From positions 1 to 23,524 of IMG/VR virus record IMGVR_UViG_3300042356_000859: a stretch of DNA of 23,524 bases; one strand, given 5' to 3'. The notes below the pieces were generated by a model. It worked only from the letters and a program-made list of their open reading frames with translations, was not told the DNA's origin and made no database searches. Positions within the stretch are counted from its first letter, which is position 1. The number at the start of each line of letters is the position of its first letter. The position numbers were made by a program, and so were the translations under genes. Of this stretch, positions 13,371 through 19,873 are shown piece by piece. This DNA is from a virus.

Positions 13371-13600
13371 GTACCCCGAGTACCCCAGTCGGGCATGGTC
13401 ATAGTGAGTTCTTGGGCGGTGTGGCACATCTGGTGGCGCTGGATCTCGCCCTCCATGAAGCGCTTGTAGTCGCGGAGCGCTTCTGTCAGCCTGGCGACGC
13501 GCCCAAGGTTCCACTCGGTCATTCGATGCGCCGCATCATCCGAGGCTCGGTCGAGGTTGCGCCGGATGCAGTACAGGTTCTGTTCGTGGGTTCGGCTCAT
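13367..13600 (-). CDS. Hypothetical protein, 77 aa
   Basis: 77 residues. It is helical and strongly charged (MSRTHEQNLYCIRRNLDR, RVARLTEALRDYKRFMEGEI), with a short polar tail (TMPDWGTRGT). It may be a small DNA-associated or coiled-coil protein. No family is recognised. It overlaps both neighbouring genes by 4 nt. Confidence 0.55.
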   Translation of the reverse strand: MSRTHEQNLYCIRRNLDRASDDAAHRMTEWNLGRVARLTEALRDYKRFMEGEIQRHQMCHTAQELTMTMPDWGTRGT

Positions 13601-13842
13601 GCTGTGTACTCGATCAGTTCTTTGGCGTTCGCCAGGACCCTGCCGGCTTTGGCACGGCGGCCGCCGGCAAGAAGGCGTGTGGCGTGAATGACGACGCCGA
13701 CGGCTGCGACCCAGTACTCGTCGCGCTTACCGAGCGGCACGGCCAGCAGCTTGTCCTGAGCGGCCTCTATCTTCTTGGCCAAGCCGCCGCCATCGGTGCG
13801 CTGGGAGATGGCGAAGCCGCCGTGTTGTTGAGTGGTTTGCAT
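13597..13842 (-). CDS. Hypothetical protein, 81 aa
   Basis: 81 residues from the ATG at 13842, with GAGGAG 8 nt upstream. A polar N-terminus (MQTTQQHGGFAISQRTDGG) leads into an Ala/Lys-rich helical part (VVIHATRLLAGGRRAKAGRV). No family is recognised. A longer in-frame reading upstream lacks an RBS and shadows the neighbour. Confidence 0.55.
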   Translation of the reverse strand: MQTTQQHGGFAISQRTDGGGLAKKIEAAQDKLLAVPLGKRDEYWVAAVGVVIHATRLLAGGRRAKAGRVLANAKELIEYTA

Positions 13843-13852
13843 GGTTGACTCC

Positions 13853-14107
13853 TCAAATGTCGTCGTTGCGGAAAAGCTGCCAGCCGTAGCGCTTAAGTAC
13901 GGTGATGGCGCGTCGAGCCATTTCGACGGCCATCTCTTCGTGGCTGTAGTCGGTGGTGAAGCCGACGGTGTCGGGCTTGCCGTAGACGACAACGCGGCGC
14001 GCGGCATAGTCAAACGTGACGTCCCGGGTAGACAGCACGACATCGATCAGCGAGCCGCCGGTGTAGTGGTAGCCGCCGCGGGTGTCGAGCAGAAGAAAGC
14101 GGTCCAT
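13853..14107 (-). CDS. Hypothetical protein, 84 aa
   Basis: 84 residues from the ATG at 14107 (GAGGAG upstream). The beginning MDRFLLLDTRGGYHYTGG and the middle VTFDYAARRVVVYGK suggest a beta-rich domain, followed by a helix (EEMAVEMARRAITVLKRYG). No family is recognised. Confidence 0.55.
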   Translation of the reverse strand: MDRFLLLDTRGGYHYTGGSLIDVVLSTRDVTFDYAARRVVVYGKPDTVGFTTDYSHEEMAVEMARRAITVLKRYGWQLFRNDDI

Positions 14108-14117
14108 AGCGATCTCC

Positions 14118-14288
14118 TCAGCGGCGAGTGCAAAGGCCGGCGTCAATCAGCGACACAGCCAAGCGGCCGTATGCGCCCTGAAGTTTCCAGACCCAGCCCT
14201 TGTCGATGCCGTCCTGGATGAATTCGATGATCTGGTCTTCGTCGAGCATGCCGCCCTCGAAGGCGATGAGTTGGTCAATGTTGGGCAT
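14118..14288 (-). CDS. Small phage protein, DUF7417-like
   Basis: 56 residues: MPNIDQLIAFEGGMLDEDQI, then GWVWKLQGAYGRLAVSLIDA. This DEDxIIxxxQxxxDxGxxWxLQGxYGRxAxxLIDAG pattern recurs in many phages and is close to the DUF7417 type. The function is unknown. AAGGAG lies 6 nt before the ATG at 14288. Confidence 0.7.
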   Translation of the reverse strand: MPNIDQLIAFEGGMLDEDQIIEFIQDGIDKGWVWKLQGAYGRLAVSLIDAGLCTRR

Positions 14289-14305
14289 GTTGGCTCCTTG
14301 GTGAA

Positions 14306-14494
14306 TCAGTTGGTTTGAGTGAGTTCAGCGACCAGGCCGGGGTAGCGCTGGCAAGGGATTCGGCTGCAGCGGATCTGGGTCTGGGTGAATGACCGGAAGG
14401 CGCAGCCATTGCAGCCGTTTGAGCTGCCGTTCTTGTCGGGGGTGCCTGGCACCCAGCGGTAGTCGGGGATTGGTGGGTCGATGTACTGGGCCAT
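14306..14494 (-). CDS. Small four-cysteine protein
   Basis: 62 residues with GCNGCAFRSF and RCSRIPCQRY, giving four spaced cysteines that could bind zinc. The N-terminus is proline-rich (YIDPPIPDYRWVPGTP). No family is recognised. A good RBS (AAGGAG) precedes the ATG at 14494. Confidence 0.6.
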   Translation of the reverse strand: MAQYIDPPIPDYRWVPGTPDKNGSSNGCNGCAFRSFTQTQIRCSRIPCQRYPGLVAELTQTN

Positions 14495-14523
14495 GGTTTT
14501 CTCCTTGGTGGGTGAAGTTTTAA

Positions 14524-14805
14524 TTACAGAGCCAGCATGTAGCGGGACTTGGGGTTGTGCTTGAAGTAGAACGGTGTCTCGGGCTCGAGCTTGGCAACCA
14601 CAACGTCAGCGCCCTTGCGCAGGTGGTGCGTCACGCCGTCGTCCTGCACAGCAGTCACGAGCCAGCCGTCAGCGGTCCACACGTCGGTGGTGTCGAGGGC
14701 GTAGAAGTTGTCGCAGTGCTGGGCGGCGGATATGACCTCCAGATAAGCAATGGCGGGCATGGTCTTGCCGAGGTCTTCAGCCGTAAAGGCGCGGATGATG
14801 TTCAT
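14524..14805 (-). CDS. First gene of minus-strand unit A, 93 aa
   Basis: 93 residues (MNIIRAFTAEDLGKTMPAIA...NPKSRYMLAL). It has a helix-rich start and a beta-rich end (GWLVTAVQDDGVTHHL, FYFKHNPKSRYML). No family is recognised. The ATG at 14805 has AGGAG 6 nt upstream. The frame is open up to 14883 through the promoter, so the shorter start is preferred. It is promoter-proximal and likely well expressed. Confidence 0.65.
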   Translation of the reverse strand: MNIIRAFTAEDLGKTMPAIAYLEVISAAQHCDNFYALDTTDVWTADGWLVTAVQDDGVTHHLRKGADVVVAKLEPETPFYFKHNPKSRYMLAL

Positions 14806-14839
14806 GCTGGACTCCTGGGTGATTGATTGCGATGAAGTA

Positions 14840-14868
14840 ATTGTTGCATAACAAAGAAAATGTTGCAA
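14840..14868 (-). promoter_or_regulatory. Minus-strand promoter A
   Basis: TTGCAA (14863-14868), 17-bp spacer CATTTTCTTTGTTATGC, AACAAT (14840-14845) on the minus strand. Same layout as promoters B and C, with a near-palindromic TTGTTGCATAACAA over the -10. It drives genes from 14805 to 12683. Confidence 0.6.
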
Positions 14869-14971
14869 CGCATACCCACACAAAAACGTCGGGTATTTGT
14901 TGAGCAGCCAAGGAAAACGCGGAGAAGTCTCTCGAGGTTTTCAACGTAAATGCCTGTCACGTAAAAAAATG

Positions 14972-15000
14972 TTGTTACATGGCAAACATTTTGTTATACT
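14972..15000 (+). promoter_or_regulatory. Strong plus-strand tRNA/late promoter
   Basis: TTGTTA (14972-14977), 17-bp spacer, TATACT (14995-15000): the best sigma70 match in the window. The spacer holds GGCAAACATTTTGT. It is divergent to promoter A, about 90 bp before the first tRNA. With the terminator at 15409-15429 downstream it resembles a late promoter that needs antitermination. Confidence 0.75.
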
Positions 15001-15052
15001 CACGGCATTGCGTGGGCCCTCGGGTCTTCGCTCATAAGAACAACATGCCAGT

Positions 15053-15077
15053 GGCTTCCCCCTTTAAGGGCGAAGCC
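15053..15077 (+). other. Hairpin in tRNA leader
   Basis: GGCTTCCCCCTT (15053-15064) pairs with AAGGGCGAAGCC (15066-15077) with one mismatch. It lies between the promoter and the first tRNA. No T-run follows. It could be a processing signal or a pause-associated structure. Confidence 0.45.
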
Positions 15078-15089
15078 TTGCCAAATTTC

Positions 15090-15166
15090 AGCGGGTTAGC
15101 TCAGCAGCCAGAGCGCCAGGTTCATACCCTGTGAGGCCGAAGGTGCAAATCCTTCACCCGCAACCA
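15090..15166 (+). tRNA. tRNA with CAT anticodon (Met or Ile2)
   Basis: 77 nt with D-stem GCTC/GAGC, anticodon loop TTCATAC (CAT at 15123-15125), T-arm GAAGG/CCTTC with a 7-nt loop, and an encoded CCA. The acceptor stem pairs GCGGGT with ACCCGC, but position 1-72 is A-A, unpaired, as in initiator tRNAs where 1-72 is also unpaired. The anticodon stem lacks the GGG:CCC of an initiator. It could therefore be elongator Met, or Ile2 if C34 is modified. Confidence 0.8.
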
Positions 15167-15211
15167 ACACACAGCGCCATGAAAAACTCTTCAGACCCGC
15201 AGCCCAGAATC

Positions 15212-15287
15212 CTGGGCGTAATGTCAGCGGTAGACGGCTCGTTTCGGAAACGAGAGGTCGCAGGTTCAATCCCTGCCGCCCAGACCA
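15212..15287 (+). tRNA. tRNA-Pro (CGG)
   Basis: 76 nt. The acceptor CTGGGCG/CGCCCAG is perfect, anticodon stem CTCGT/ACGAG carries loop TTCGGAA (CGG at 15245-15247), T-arm GCAGG/CCTGC, and CCA is encoded. The D-stem is short (GTC/GAC). It reads CCG codons. Confidence 0.85.
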
Positions 15288-15315
15288 AATTTTCTCGATA
15301 TTGACTCGGATACTC

Positions 15316-15400
15316 GGGGCAGTATTTTGCTAAGGACGCAGAGCGGTCTGTAAAACCGAAGCCGCAGGCTGGCCAGGTTCGATACCTGGATGCCCCACCA
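15316..15400 (+). tRNA. tRNA-Tyr (GTA), class II
   Basis: 85 nt. Anticodon loop CTGTAAA (GTA at 15350-15352), a long variable arm AGCC-GCA-GGCT, T-arm CCAGG/CCTGG, and an encoded CCA. The acceptor GGGGCA pairs with TGCCCC; the seventh pair is G-A. The D-arm is irregular, so function is slightly uncertain. Confidence 0.75.
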
Positions 15401-15408
15401 AGAACACA

Positions 15409-15429
15409 AACCCGCTTCGGCGGGTTTTT
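15409..15429 (+). terminator. Strong intrinsic terminator after tRNAs
   Basis: AACCCGC (15409-15415), loop TTCG, GCGGGTT (15420-15426), then a continued T-run to 15429. It separates the tRNA genes from the lysis genes and would block the late operon unless read through. Confidence 0.9.
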
Positions 15430-15444
15430 GCATTTAAGCCTCCC

Positions 15445-15654
15445 ATGACACTGATCAACAACTGGAAGGCAGTTGCGGTCAAGGCGTGGTCAATGCGCTT
15501 TATCGCGCTGTCCGTGATCCTCTCCGCCCTCGAGGTGGCGCTGCCTTACGTGAGCGACCTGTTCCCGCGCGGCACGTTCGCCTTGCTTGCTGCTGCTGTG
15601 TCTGTGAGTGCGGCCGTGGCGCGCCTGGTGGCTCAGCCTGAGGTGCACAAGTGA
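15445..15654 (+). CDS. Holin-like protein
   Basis: 69 residues with two likely membrane helices (about 17-36, FIALSVILSALEVALPYV; about 45-62, FALLAAAVSVSAAVARLV), a short turn between and a polar tail. Length, topology and position directly before the lysozyme fit a small holin that forms the inner-membrane lesion or triggers SAR-endolysin release. Its stop overlaps the lysozyme GTG start (GTGA). Confidence 0.75.
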   Translation: MTLINNWKAVAVKAWSMRFIALSVILSALEVALPYVSDLFPRGTFALLAAAVSVSAAVARLVAQPEVHK

Positions 15655-16115
15655 TCAGCCGCACCAAGGTTGGCGCTTTAGCGCTAAGCGCAGCGGCCCT
15701 GGTGGGTCTTGCGTTAAATGAAGGCTACTCAGACCGGGCGATCATCCCGGTGCCTGGCGATGTGCCAACGATCGGCTTTGGCACAACCGATGGCATCAAG
15801 ATGGGTGACACGATCACGCCTCCCCAGGCCCTGGCCCGCAAGCTGGCTGATGTGCAGAAGTTCGAGGGAGCGCTGAAGCGCTGCGTGACGGCGCCCTTGC
15901 ACCAGCATGAGTACGACGCCTACATCCGACTGTCCTACAACATCGGCTCGAGCGGGTTCTGCGCCTCAACGCTGGTGAAGAAGCTGAACGCCTGGGACTA
16001 CACCGGGGCCTGCGCTGAGATCCTGCGCTGGGACCGGTTCAAGGGTCAGCCGCTGCGAGGCCTGACACTGCGCCGCCAAGAAGAGCACAAGCTCTGCACG
16101 GGTGGCGAACAATGA
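15651..16115 (+). CDS. SAR-type lysozyme (GH24 endolysin)
   Basis: 154 residues. An N-terminal weakly hydrophobic helix (7-22, Ala/Gly/Leu-rich) without a signal peptidase site suggests a signal-arrest-release domain, so the enzyme is exported and held in the membrane until triggered. NEGYSD (E24) and PGDVPTIGFGTT (D37, T40) carry the GH24 active-site region. LSYNIGSSGFC and LRGLTLRRQEEHKLC are family features further along. It cleaves peptidoglycan. The start is GTG 15651, overlapping the holin stop. Confidence 0.9.
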   Translation: MISRTKVGALALSAAALVGLALNEGYSDRAIIPVPGDVPTIGFGTTDGIKMGDTITPPQALARKLADVQKFEGALKRCVTAPLHQHEYDAYIRLSYNIGSSGFCASTLVKKLNAWDYTGACAEILRWDRFKGQPLRGLTLRRQEEHKLCTGGEQ

Positions 16116-16594
16116 ACATGATCACTGTCGCCAAGGTGATAGCAGCATTGGCTGTCATGGCTGCCATTGCCTTTGGTTCGTACCAGGCGGGCAGCAACGC
16201 GGTGATGGTGGACTGGGGTAAAGAGCGCGCCGCTCAGGCCGAGCGCCTGGTGGAAGATGAGCGCGCAGCGAGAGCTAAGGAGCAAAGACTTGCCGACAAA
16301 TCGATTCGCATTACTGCTGAGCAGGCTTCGCGTGAGCGGGTTGCTTCTGATCGGGCTGCTCGCGCTGAGCGGGCTGCTGTCGGCCTGCGCGACGAAATCG
16401 CCCGCCTCAACGCCCGTCCAGCCCCCAAAGATGCCAAAGCCGCCGGCTTCGCTCATGAAGCCGGTGTCGCCCGAGAGTTACTCGGAGCGTGCACAAAAGA
16501 ATATAAAAGCCTGGCAAGAGAGTCTGATGGGCTCAGAGATCAGGCAATAGGCCTACAGCAATGGGTAACCTCAACTGAGGGATCGACCGAATGA
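16112..16594 (+). CDS. Rz: Rz-type i-spanin
   Basis: 160 residues. One N-terminal membrane segment (about 6-25, VIAALAVMAAIAFGSYQAG) is followed by a long coiled coil rich in Ala, Arg and Glu (ERAAQAERLVEDERAARAKE) reaching into the periplasm. It resembles DUF2514 phage spanins. Together with the embedded Rz1 it should fuse the inner and outer membranes in the last step of lysis. The start overlaps the lysozyme stop. Confidence 0.88.
   Translation: MNMITVAKVIAALAVMAAIAFGSYQAGSNAVMVDWGKERAAQAERLVEDERAARAKEQRLADKSIRITAEQASRERVASDRAARAERAAVGLRDEIARLNARPAPKDAKAAGFAHEAGVARELLGACTKEYKSLARESDGLRDQAIGLQQWVTSTEGSTE
16257..16550 (+). CDS. Rz1: Rz1-type o-spanin lipoprotein (embedded in Rz)
   Basis: 97 residues in the alternative frame wholly inside Rz. 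A hydrophobic signal ends in the lipobox LSAC (Cys44). A proline-rich linker (TPVQPPKMPKPPASLMKP) and a short helical end follow, the usual o-spanin layout. From ATG 16257 the signal is unusually long. An in-frame GTG at the VSGLLLIGL position would give a standard ~19-residue signal and may be the true start. Confidence 0.85.
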   Translation: MSAQRELRSKDLPTNRFALLLSRLRVSGLLLIGLLALSGLLSACATKSPASTPVQPPKMPKPPASLMKPVSPESYSERAQKNIKAWQESLMGSEIRQ

Positions 16595-16998
16595 GGCCAC
16601 CAAATTACTCCGCTGACCGACCCGTGCAGGAAGACCCCTTGTTGCACACCGACATGGCTATTGCCATTGCGAGGATGGAGCTCATGGCAAATGACATGAG
16701 CGAGATCAAGCAAAGCATGAAGGAGCTGGCAAGCGCCGTCTCCCGCCTGGCTGTGATTGAGGAGCGCCAAGGCGCCAGTGGCGAGGCCATTGGACGGGCA
16801 TTCAAAGAGATCTCAGCGCTCGGTGCCAGAATCGGCGTACTCGAGCAGAACCAACCCATCCAGAAGCAGTCCAGTGACCTTGTCCAGGCTGCCATCAAAT
16901 ACATCATGGCCGCTGTGCTGGGTGCAATCCTCGCAGGCTTCCTGCGCGTGCCCCCAACAATGCCGACCGCAACACCGCCAGCTTTGACTGGCAAGTAA
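16591..16998 (+). CDS. Coiled-coil protein with C-terminal membrane helix
   Basis: 135 residues. Helical coiled-coil stretches (MSEIKQSMKELASAVSRLAV, GRAFKEISALGARIGVLEQN) are followed by one membrane segment (about 102-120, AIKYIMAAVLGAILAGFL) and a Pro/Thr tail. The layout resembles XhlA-like lysis accessory proteins or a second holin. It follows the spanins with an ATGA overlap, so a lysis role is likely. Confidence 0.6.
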   Translation: MRPPNYSADRPVQEDPLLHTDMAIAIARMELMANDMSEIKQSMKELASAVSRLAVIEERQGASGEAIGRAFKEISALGARIGVLEQNQPIQKQSSDLVQAAIKYIMAAVLGAILAGFLRVPPTMPTATPPALTGK

Positions 16999-17001
16999 GA
17001 C

Positions 17002-17133
17002 ATGAACGAACAGAACAACCAAACCCAGGCCGAAGAGAGGCCTGAGCAAATCCTCCAGGACGATAACGACTTCAAGCTGCCCGCTGTGGCTTGCGACTTG
17101 TCCGGCGAGGGGACCTGCGAAGCCTGTCAGTGA
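17002..17133 (+). CDS. Small acidic protein ending in Cys motif
   Basis: 43 residues (MNEQNNQTQAEERPEQI...CDLSGEGTCEACQ). It is acidic with three cysteines at the end, CxxC last. Short genes of this type with a terminal CEACQ-like motif often stand just before terminase in phage genomes. The function is unknown. The ATG is 3 nt after the previous stop. Confidence 0.6.
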   Translation: MNEQNNQTQAEERPEQILQDDNDFKLPAVACDLSGEGTCEACQ

Positions 17134-17142
17134 GGTTCTTGT

Positions 17143-17772
17143 ATGGCGCGCAGATCCGCTGAGAACGCCATTGACTGGGATGCAATTCATAGGTCATACC
17201 GTCCTGGCAAGAAAACAATTAAGCAACTGGCCTCCGAGTATGGAGTGCAAGCCAGTAGCATTAGCCGGCGCATCAAGCAATACGGCTGGGTGGCCGACAA
17301 AAGCGAAAATGTTGACGCTGTAACGAATGCGCTGCTGATCCAGAATGCATCTGGGAAAAGCAATCCGAATGCAACTCCCAGCGACCTTGAGATCAAAGCG
17401 GCCGCAGCAGCCAATGCTGACGTCGTCCTCAAGCACCGCAAGGATCTGGCTCGACTCGGCAAGCTGCGCGACAACCTGCTCGGCGAGCTGGAGATCATCA
17501 CCGACAACCTCGACCTGTTCCGCGCACTCGGTGAGCTGCTGGATCAGTCCGGCGAGGATGCCAGCGGCCGCCACCGCGAGGACAAGCTCAACGCCATCTA
17601 CCGCCGCGTGATCGACATGAGCGAGCGGATGGACAACGCCAAGAAGCTGTTCGAGATGGATGAGCGGCTGCGCAAGGGCGAGCGCGAGGCGTTCGGCATC
17701 GACAAGGGCGAGGACAAGGGCAGTGCTGTTGATGTGCTGCTCAAGCGCCTGGCGGAAGAGTCCGGCCAATGA
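17143..17772 (+). CDS. terS: Terminase small subunit
   Basis: 209 residues. An N-terminal helix-turn-helix (KTIKQLASEYGVQASSISRR, about 24-43) for binding the packaging site is followed by long helices for oligomerisation (HRKDLARLGKLRDNLLGEL) and a C-terminal tail that would contact TerL. Size and position directly before TerL with an ATGA overlap fit TerS. Confidence 0.85.
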   Translation: MARRSAENAIDWDAIHRSYRPGKKTIKQLASEYGVQASSISRRIKQYGWVADKSENVDAVTNALLIQNASGKSNPNATPSDLEIKAAAAANADVVLKHRKDLARLGKLRDNLLGELEIITDNLDLFRALGELLDQSGEDASGRHREDKLNAIYRRVIDMSERMDNAKKLFEMDERLRKGEREAFGIDKGEDKGSAVDVLLKRLAEESGQ

Positions 17773-19295
17773 CGGATGAAGACCGCCTGAAGGCCCTGTC
17801 TCTTCTTCAGAGCAGGCTGCCGGCCTTTGCCGCGCACTGCCTGAAGATCAAGGACAAGGACGGCAAGCTGGTGCCGTTCGTTTTCAATCGCGCGCAGCGG
17901 CACATTCACGAGAAGCTCGAGGCGCAGCTCACCGAGACCGGGATGGTCCGGGCCCTGCTGCTCAAGGGCCGACAGCAAGGCGGGTCGACGTATCTTGCCG
18001 CTCGCAACTATCAGCGCGTGACGCTGTCCGGCAAGAACGCCTTCATCATGGCCCACGAAGACAAGGCCACGACAAACCTGTTCAACATGGCCAAGCGCTT
18101 CCAGGACAACAACCCGCTGGCGCCGAGCACGAGGGCATCGAACGCACAGGAGCTGATCTTCAGCGCCCTGGATTGCGGCTACAAGCTGGCCACGGCCGGC
18201 AGCAAAGATGTTGGCCGGTCGAACACGGTGCAGCTGTTCCACGGCTCTGAGGTGGCGTTCTGGAGCAATCCGGAGATGCACATGGCCGGCATCGGCAACA
18301 CGATTGCCGACAACCCGGGCACGGAGATCGTGCTCGAGTCCACGGCCAACGGCATCGGCAACCACTTCCACAAGATGTGGCAGGACGCCGAGGCTGGGAT
18401 CTCGAACTACATCGCAATCTTCGTGCCCTGGTTCTGGCAGGGCGAGTACCGTTCGCCGGTCAGGAAAGACTTCGAGCCGACGGAAAAAGAGCTCGAGATG
18501 GCCCGGGTCTATGGCCTGGACTACGAGCAGCTGCAGTGGCGCCGCAACAAGGCCCTGAGCTACGGCTCCGGCATGGAGTGGCTGGTCGACCAGGAGTTCC
18601 CCAACTGCGCCGCGGACGCCTTCCGCAATTCGACCGGCAATTCACTGATCTCGCCGGCGTCTGTGATGGCGGCCGTCAACAGCCGCTACTACGACACCGT
18701 GGGCCCGCTGATCGTGGGCGTCGACCCTGCTGGTGATGGCGTCAACGATCCTGACCGCACGGCCTTCGTCTTTCGACGTGGTCGCGTGATCCCTCGAGTC
18801 GAGTATCACAAGAGCAAGACCACGATGCAGATCGTCGGCATGCTGGTGAACATCTGGAACAACGAGCGGCCCGACGCAATCATCATCGACAAAGGCGGCC
18901 TGGGCGCAGGCGTCGTCGACCGACTGCAAGAGATGAACGTGCCGGTGATCGGCATCAACAACGCCGAGCGCGACATCGAGCCCGACACGTACGAGAACAT
19001 CCGTGCGGGCATGTGGTGGCGCATGAAGGAGTGGTTCGAGAACGCGCCGGTGCGCATGCCCAACGATGCCGCTCTGATCAGCGACATCACGGCACCTCAG
19101 CCTGACGAACACTCGAGTGGCCGCAAGCTGCTGGAGTCCAAGAAAAAGATGGCCAAGCGCGGCATCCGCTCACCAGACGGTGGCGACGCACTGGCCTTGA
19201 CCTTTGCCGTCCCTGTGGCCAAGCGCCAGGACATGATGGGTGGCCTTGCCATCGTCAACGGCCCACGCGAAGCGGCCACAACCGCCGGCTACTGA
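17769..19295 (+). CDS. terL: Terminase large subunit
   Basis: 508 residues. The ATPase domain has a variant Walker A (GRQQGGST, 67-74), a Walker B-like stretch (VQLFHGSEVAFW, acidic E161) and the coupling motif LESTANG (189-195). The RNase H-like nuclease has D319 (IVGVDPAG), D374 (IIIDKGG) and D473 (GGDALAL). It pumps DNA into the prohead at the portal and cuts it at the end. The length is in the normal range and no motif seems broken. Confidence 0.95.
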   Translation: MTDEDRLKALSLLQSRLPAFAAHCLKIKDKDGKLVPFVFNRAQRHIHEKLEAQLTETGMVRALLLKGRQQGGSTYLAARNYQRVTLSGKNAFIMAHEDKATTNLFNMAKRFQDNNPLAPSTRASNAQELIFSALDCGYKLATAGSKDVGRSNTVQLFHGSEVAFWSNPEMHMAGIGNTIADNPGTEIVLESTANGIGNHFHKMWQDAEAGISNYIAIFVPWFWQGEYRSPVRKDFEPTEKELEMARVYGLDYEQLQWRRNKALSYGSGMEWLVDQEFPNCAADAFRNSTGNSLISPASVMAAVNSRYYDTVGPLIVGVDPAGDGVNDPDRTAFVFRRGRVIPRVEYHKSKTTMQIVGMLVNIWNNERPDAIIIDKGGLGAGVVDRLQEMNVPVIGINNAERDIEPDTYENIRAGMWWRMKEWFENAPVRMPNDAALISDITAPQPDEHSSGRKLLESKKKMAKRGIRSPDGGDALALTFAVPVAKRQDMMGGLAIVNGPREAATTAGY

Positions 19296-19304
19296 AGGAA
19301 GAAC

Positions 19305-19514
19305 ATGATCGACACCGAATACGAGAAGGCCTGGGAAGAGGGCGAAGAGACCAAGGAAGCTGCACCAGCGACTGAGGCCGTCAAAGCTGCCAAGAAGGCC
19401 GCCGATGAGTCCGAGCAAGGCGAGTTCATCAAGGCGTACACCGAGCTCGAGGGAAAAGACAAGCCCAAGGACGACAAAGACGGTAAAGACGCCAAGAAGG
19501 AAGAGTCCAAATGA
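19305..19514 (+). CDS. Small charged linker protein
   Basis: 69 residues, almost entirely Glu, Lys, Asp and Ala (EYEKAWEEGEETKEAAPATE ... DDKDGKDAKKEESK), probably disordered. GAAGGA precedes the ATG. Between TerL and portal it could be a minor assembly factor. No family is recognised. Its stop overlaps the next start. Confidence 0.6.
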   Translation: MIDTEYEKAWEEGEETKEAAPATEAVKAAKKAADESEQGEFIKAYTELEGKDKPKDDKDGKDAKKEESK

Positions 19515-19873
19515 AGAACCCGGGCGACTTCGTTCTCACGCTGCTCAACGCACGCACCGCTGCCCACATCGCGCACCTGCAGGTCCAAGGCCCTGGCAGC
19601 TACGCAGCACACAAGGCGCTGGCTGAGTTCTACGACGCCATCCCTGGCCTGGCTGACCGCTTCGCCGAGGCCTACATGGGTTGCTACGAAGCAATCAAGT
19701 TCGGTGGCTCCAGCTTCAAGCTGGAAAAAGACCCAATCAAGATGCTCACCGGCCTGAAGCTCTTTGTGGTGACGGCCCGCGGCGAGTGCGATGAACCCAT
19801 GCTGCAGGCCATCATCGATGACATCACTGAGGTGATTGCCAGCACGCTGTACCAGTTGAAGACCCTCAAATGA
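19511..19873 (+). CDS. DUF5856-like helical protein
   Basis: 120 residues. LLNARTAAHIAHLQVQGPGS, then HKALAEFYDAIPGLADRFAE and a later EAIKFGG match the DUF5856 pattern (RT.AH..HL...HKAL..YYD.I....D..AE), a helical-bundle protein often encoded beside phage structural genes. The function is unknown. Its layout recalls ferritin/Dps-like bundles. It overlaps the portal start by 4 nt. Confidence 0.75.
   Translation: MKNPGDFVLTLLNARTAAHIAHLQVQGPGSYAAHKALAEFYDAIPGLADRFAEAYMGCYEAIKFGGSSFKLEKDPIKMLTGLKLFVVTARGECDEPMLQAIIDDITEVIASTLYQLKTLK

Noticed and set aside
17598-18371. 257-residue minus-strand ORF opposite TerS/TerL
   Set aside because: A shadow of the terminase genes. No recognisable domain and no gap for a promoter.
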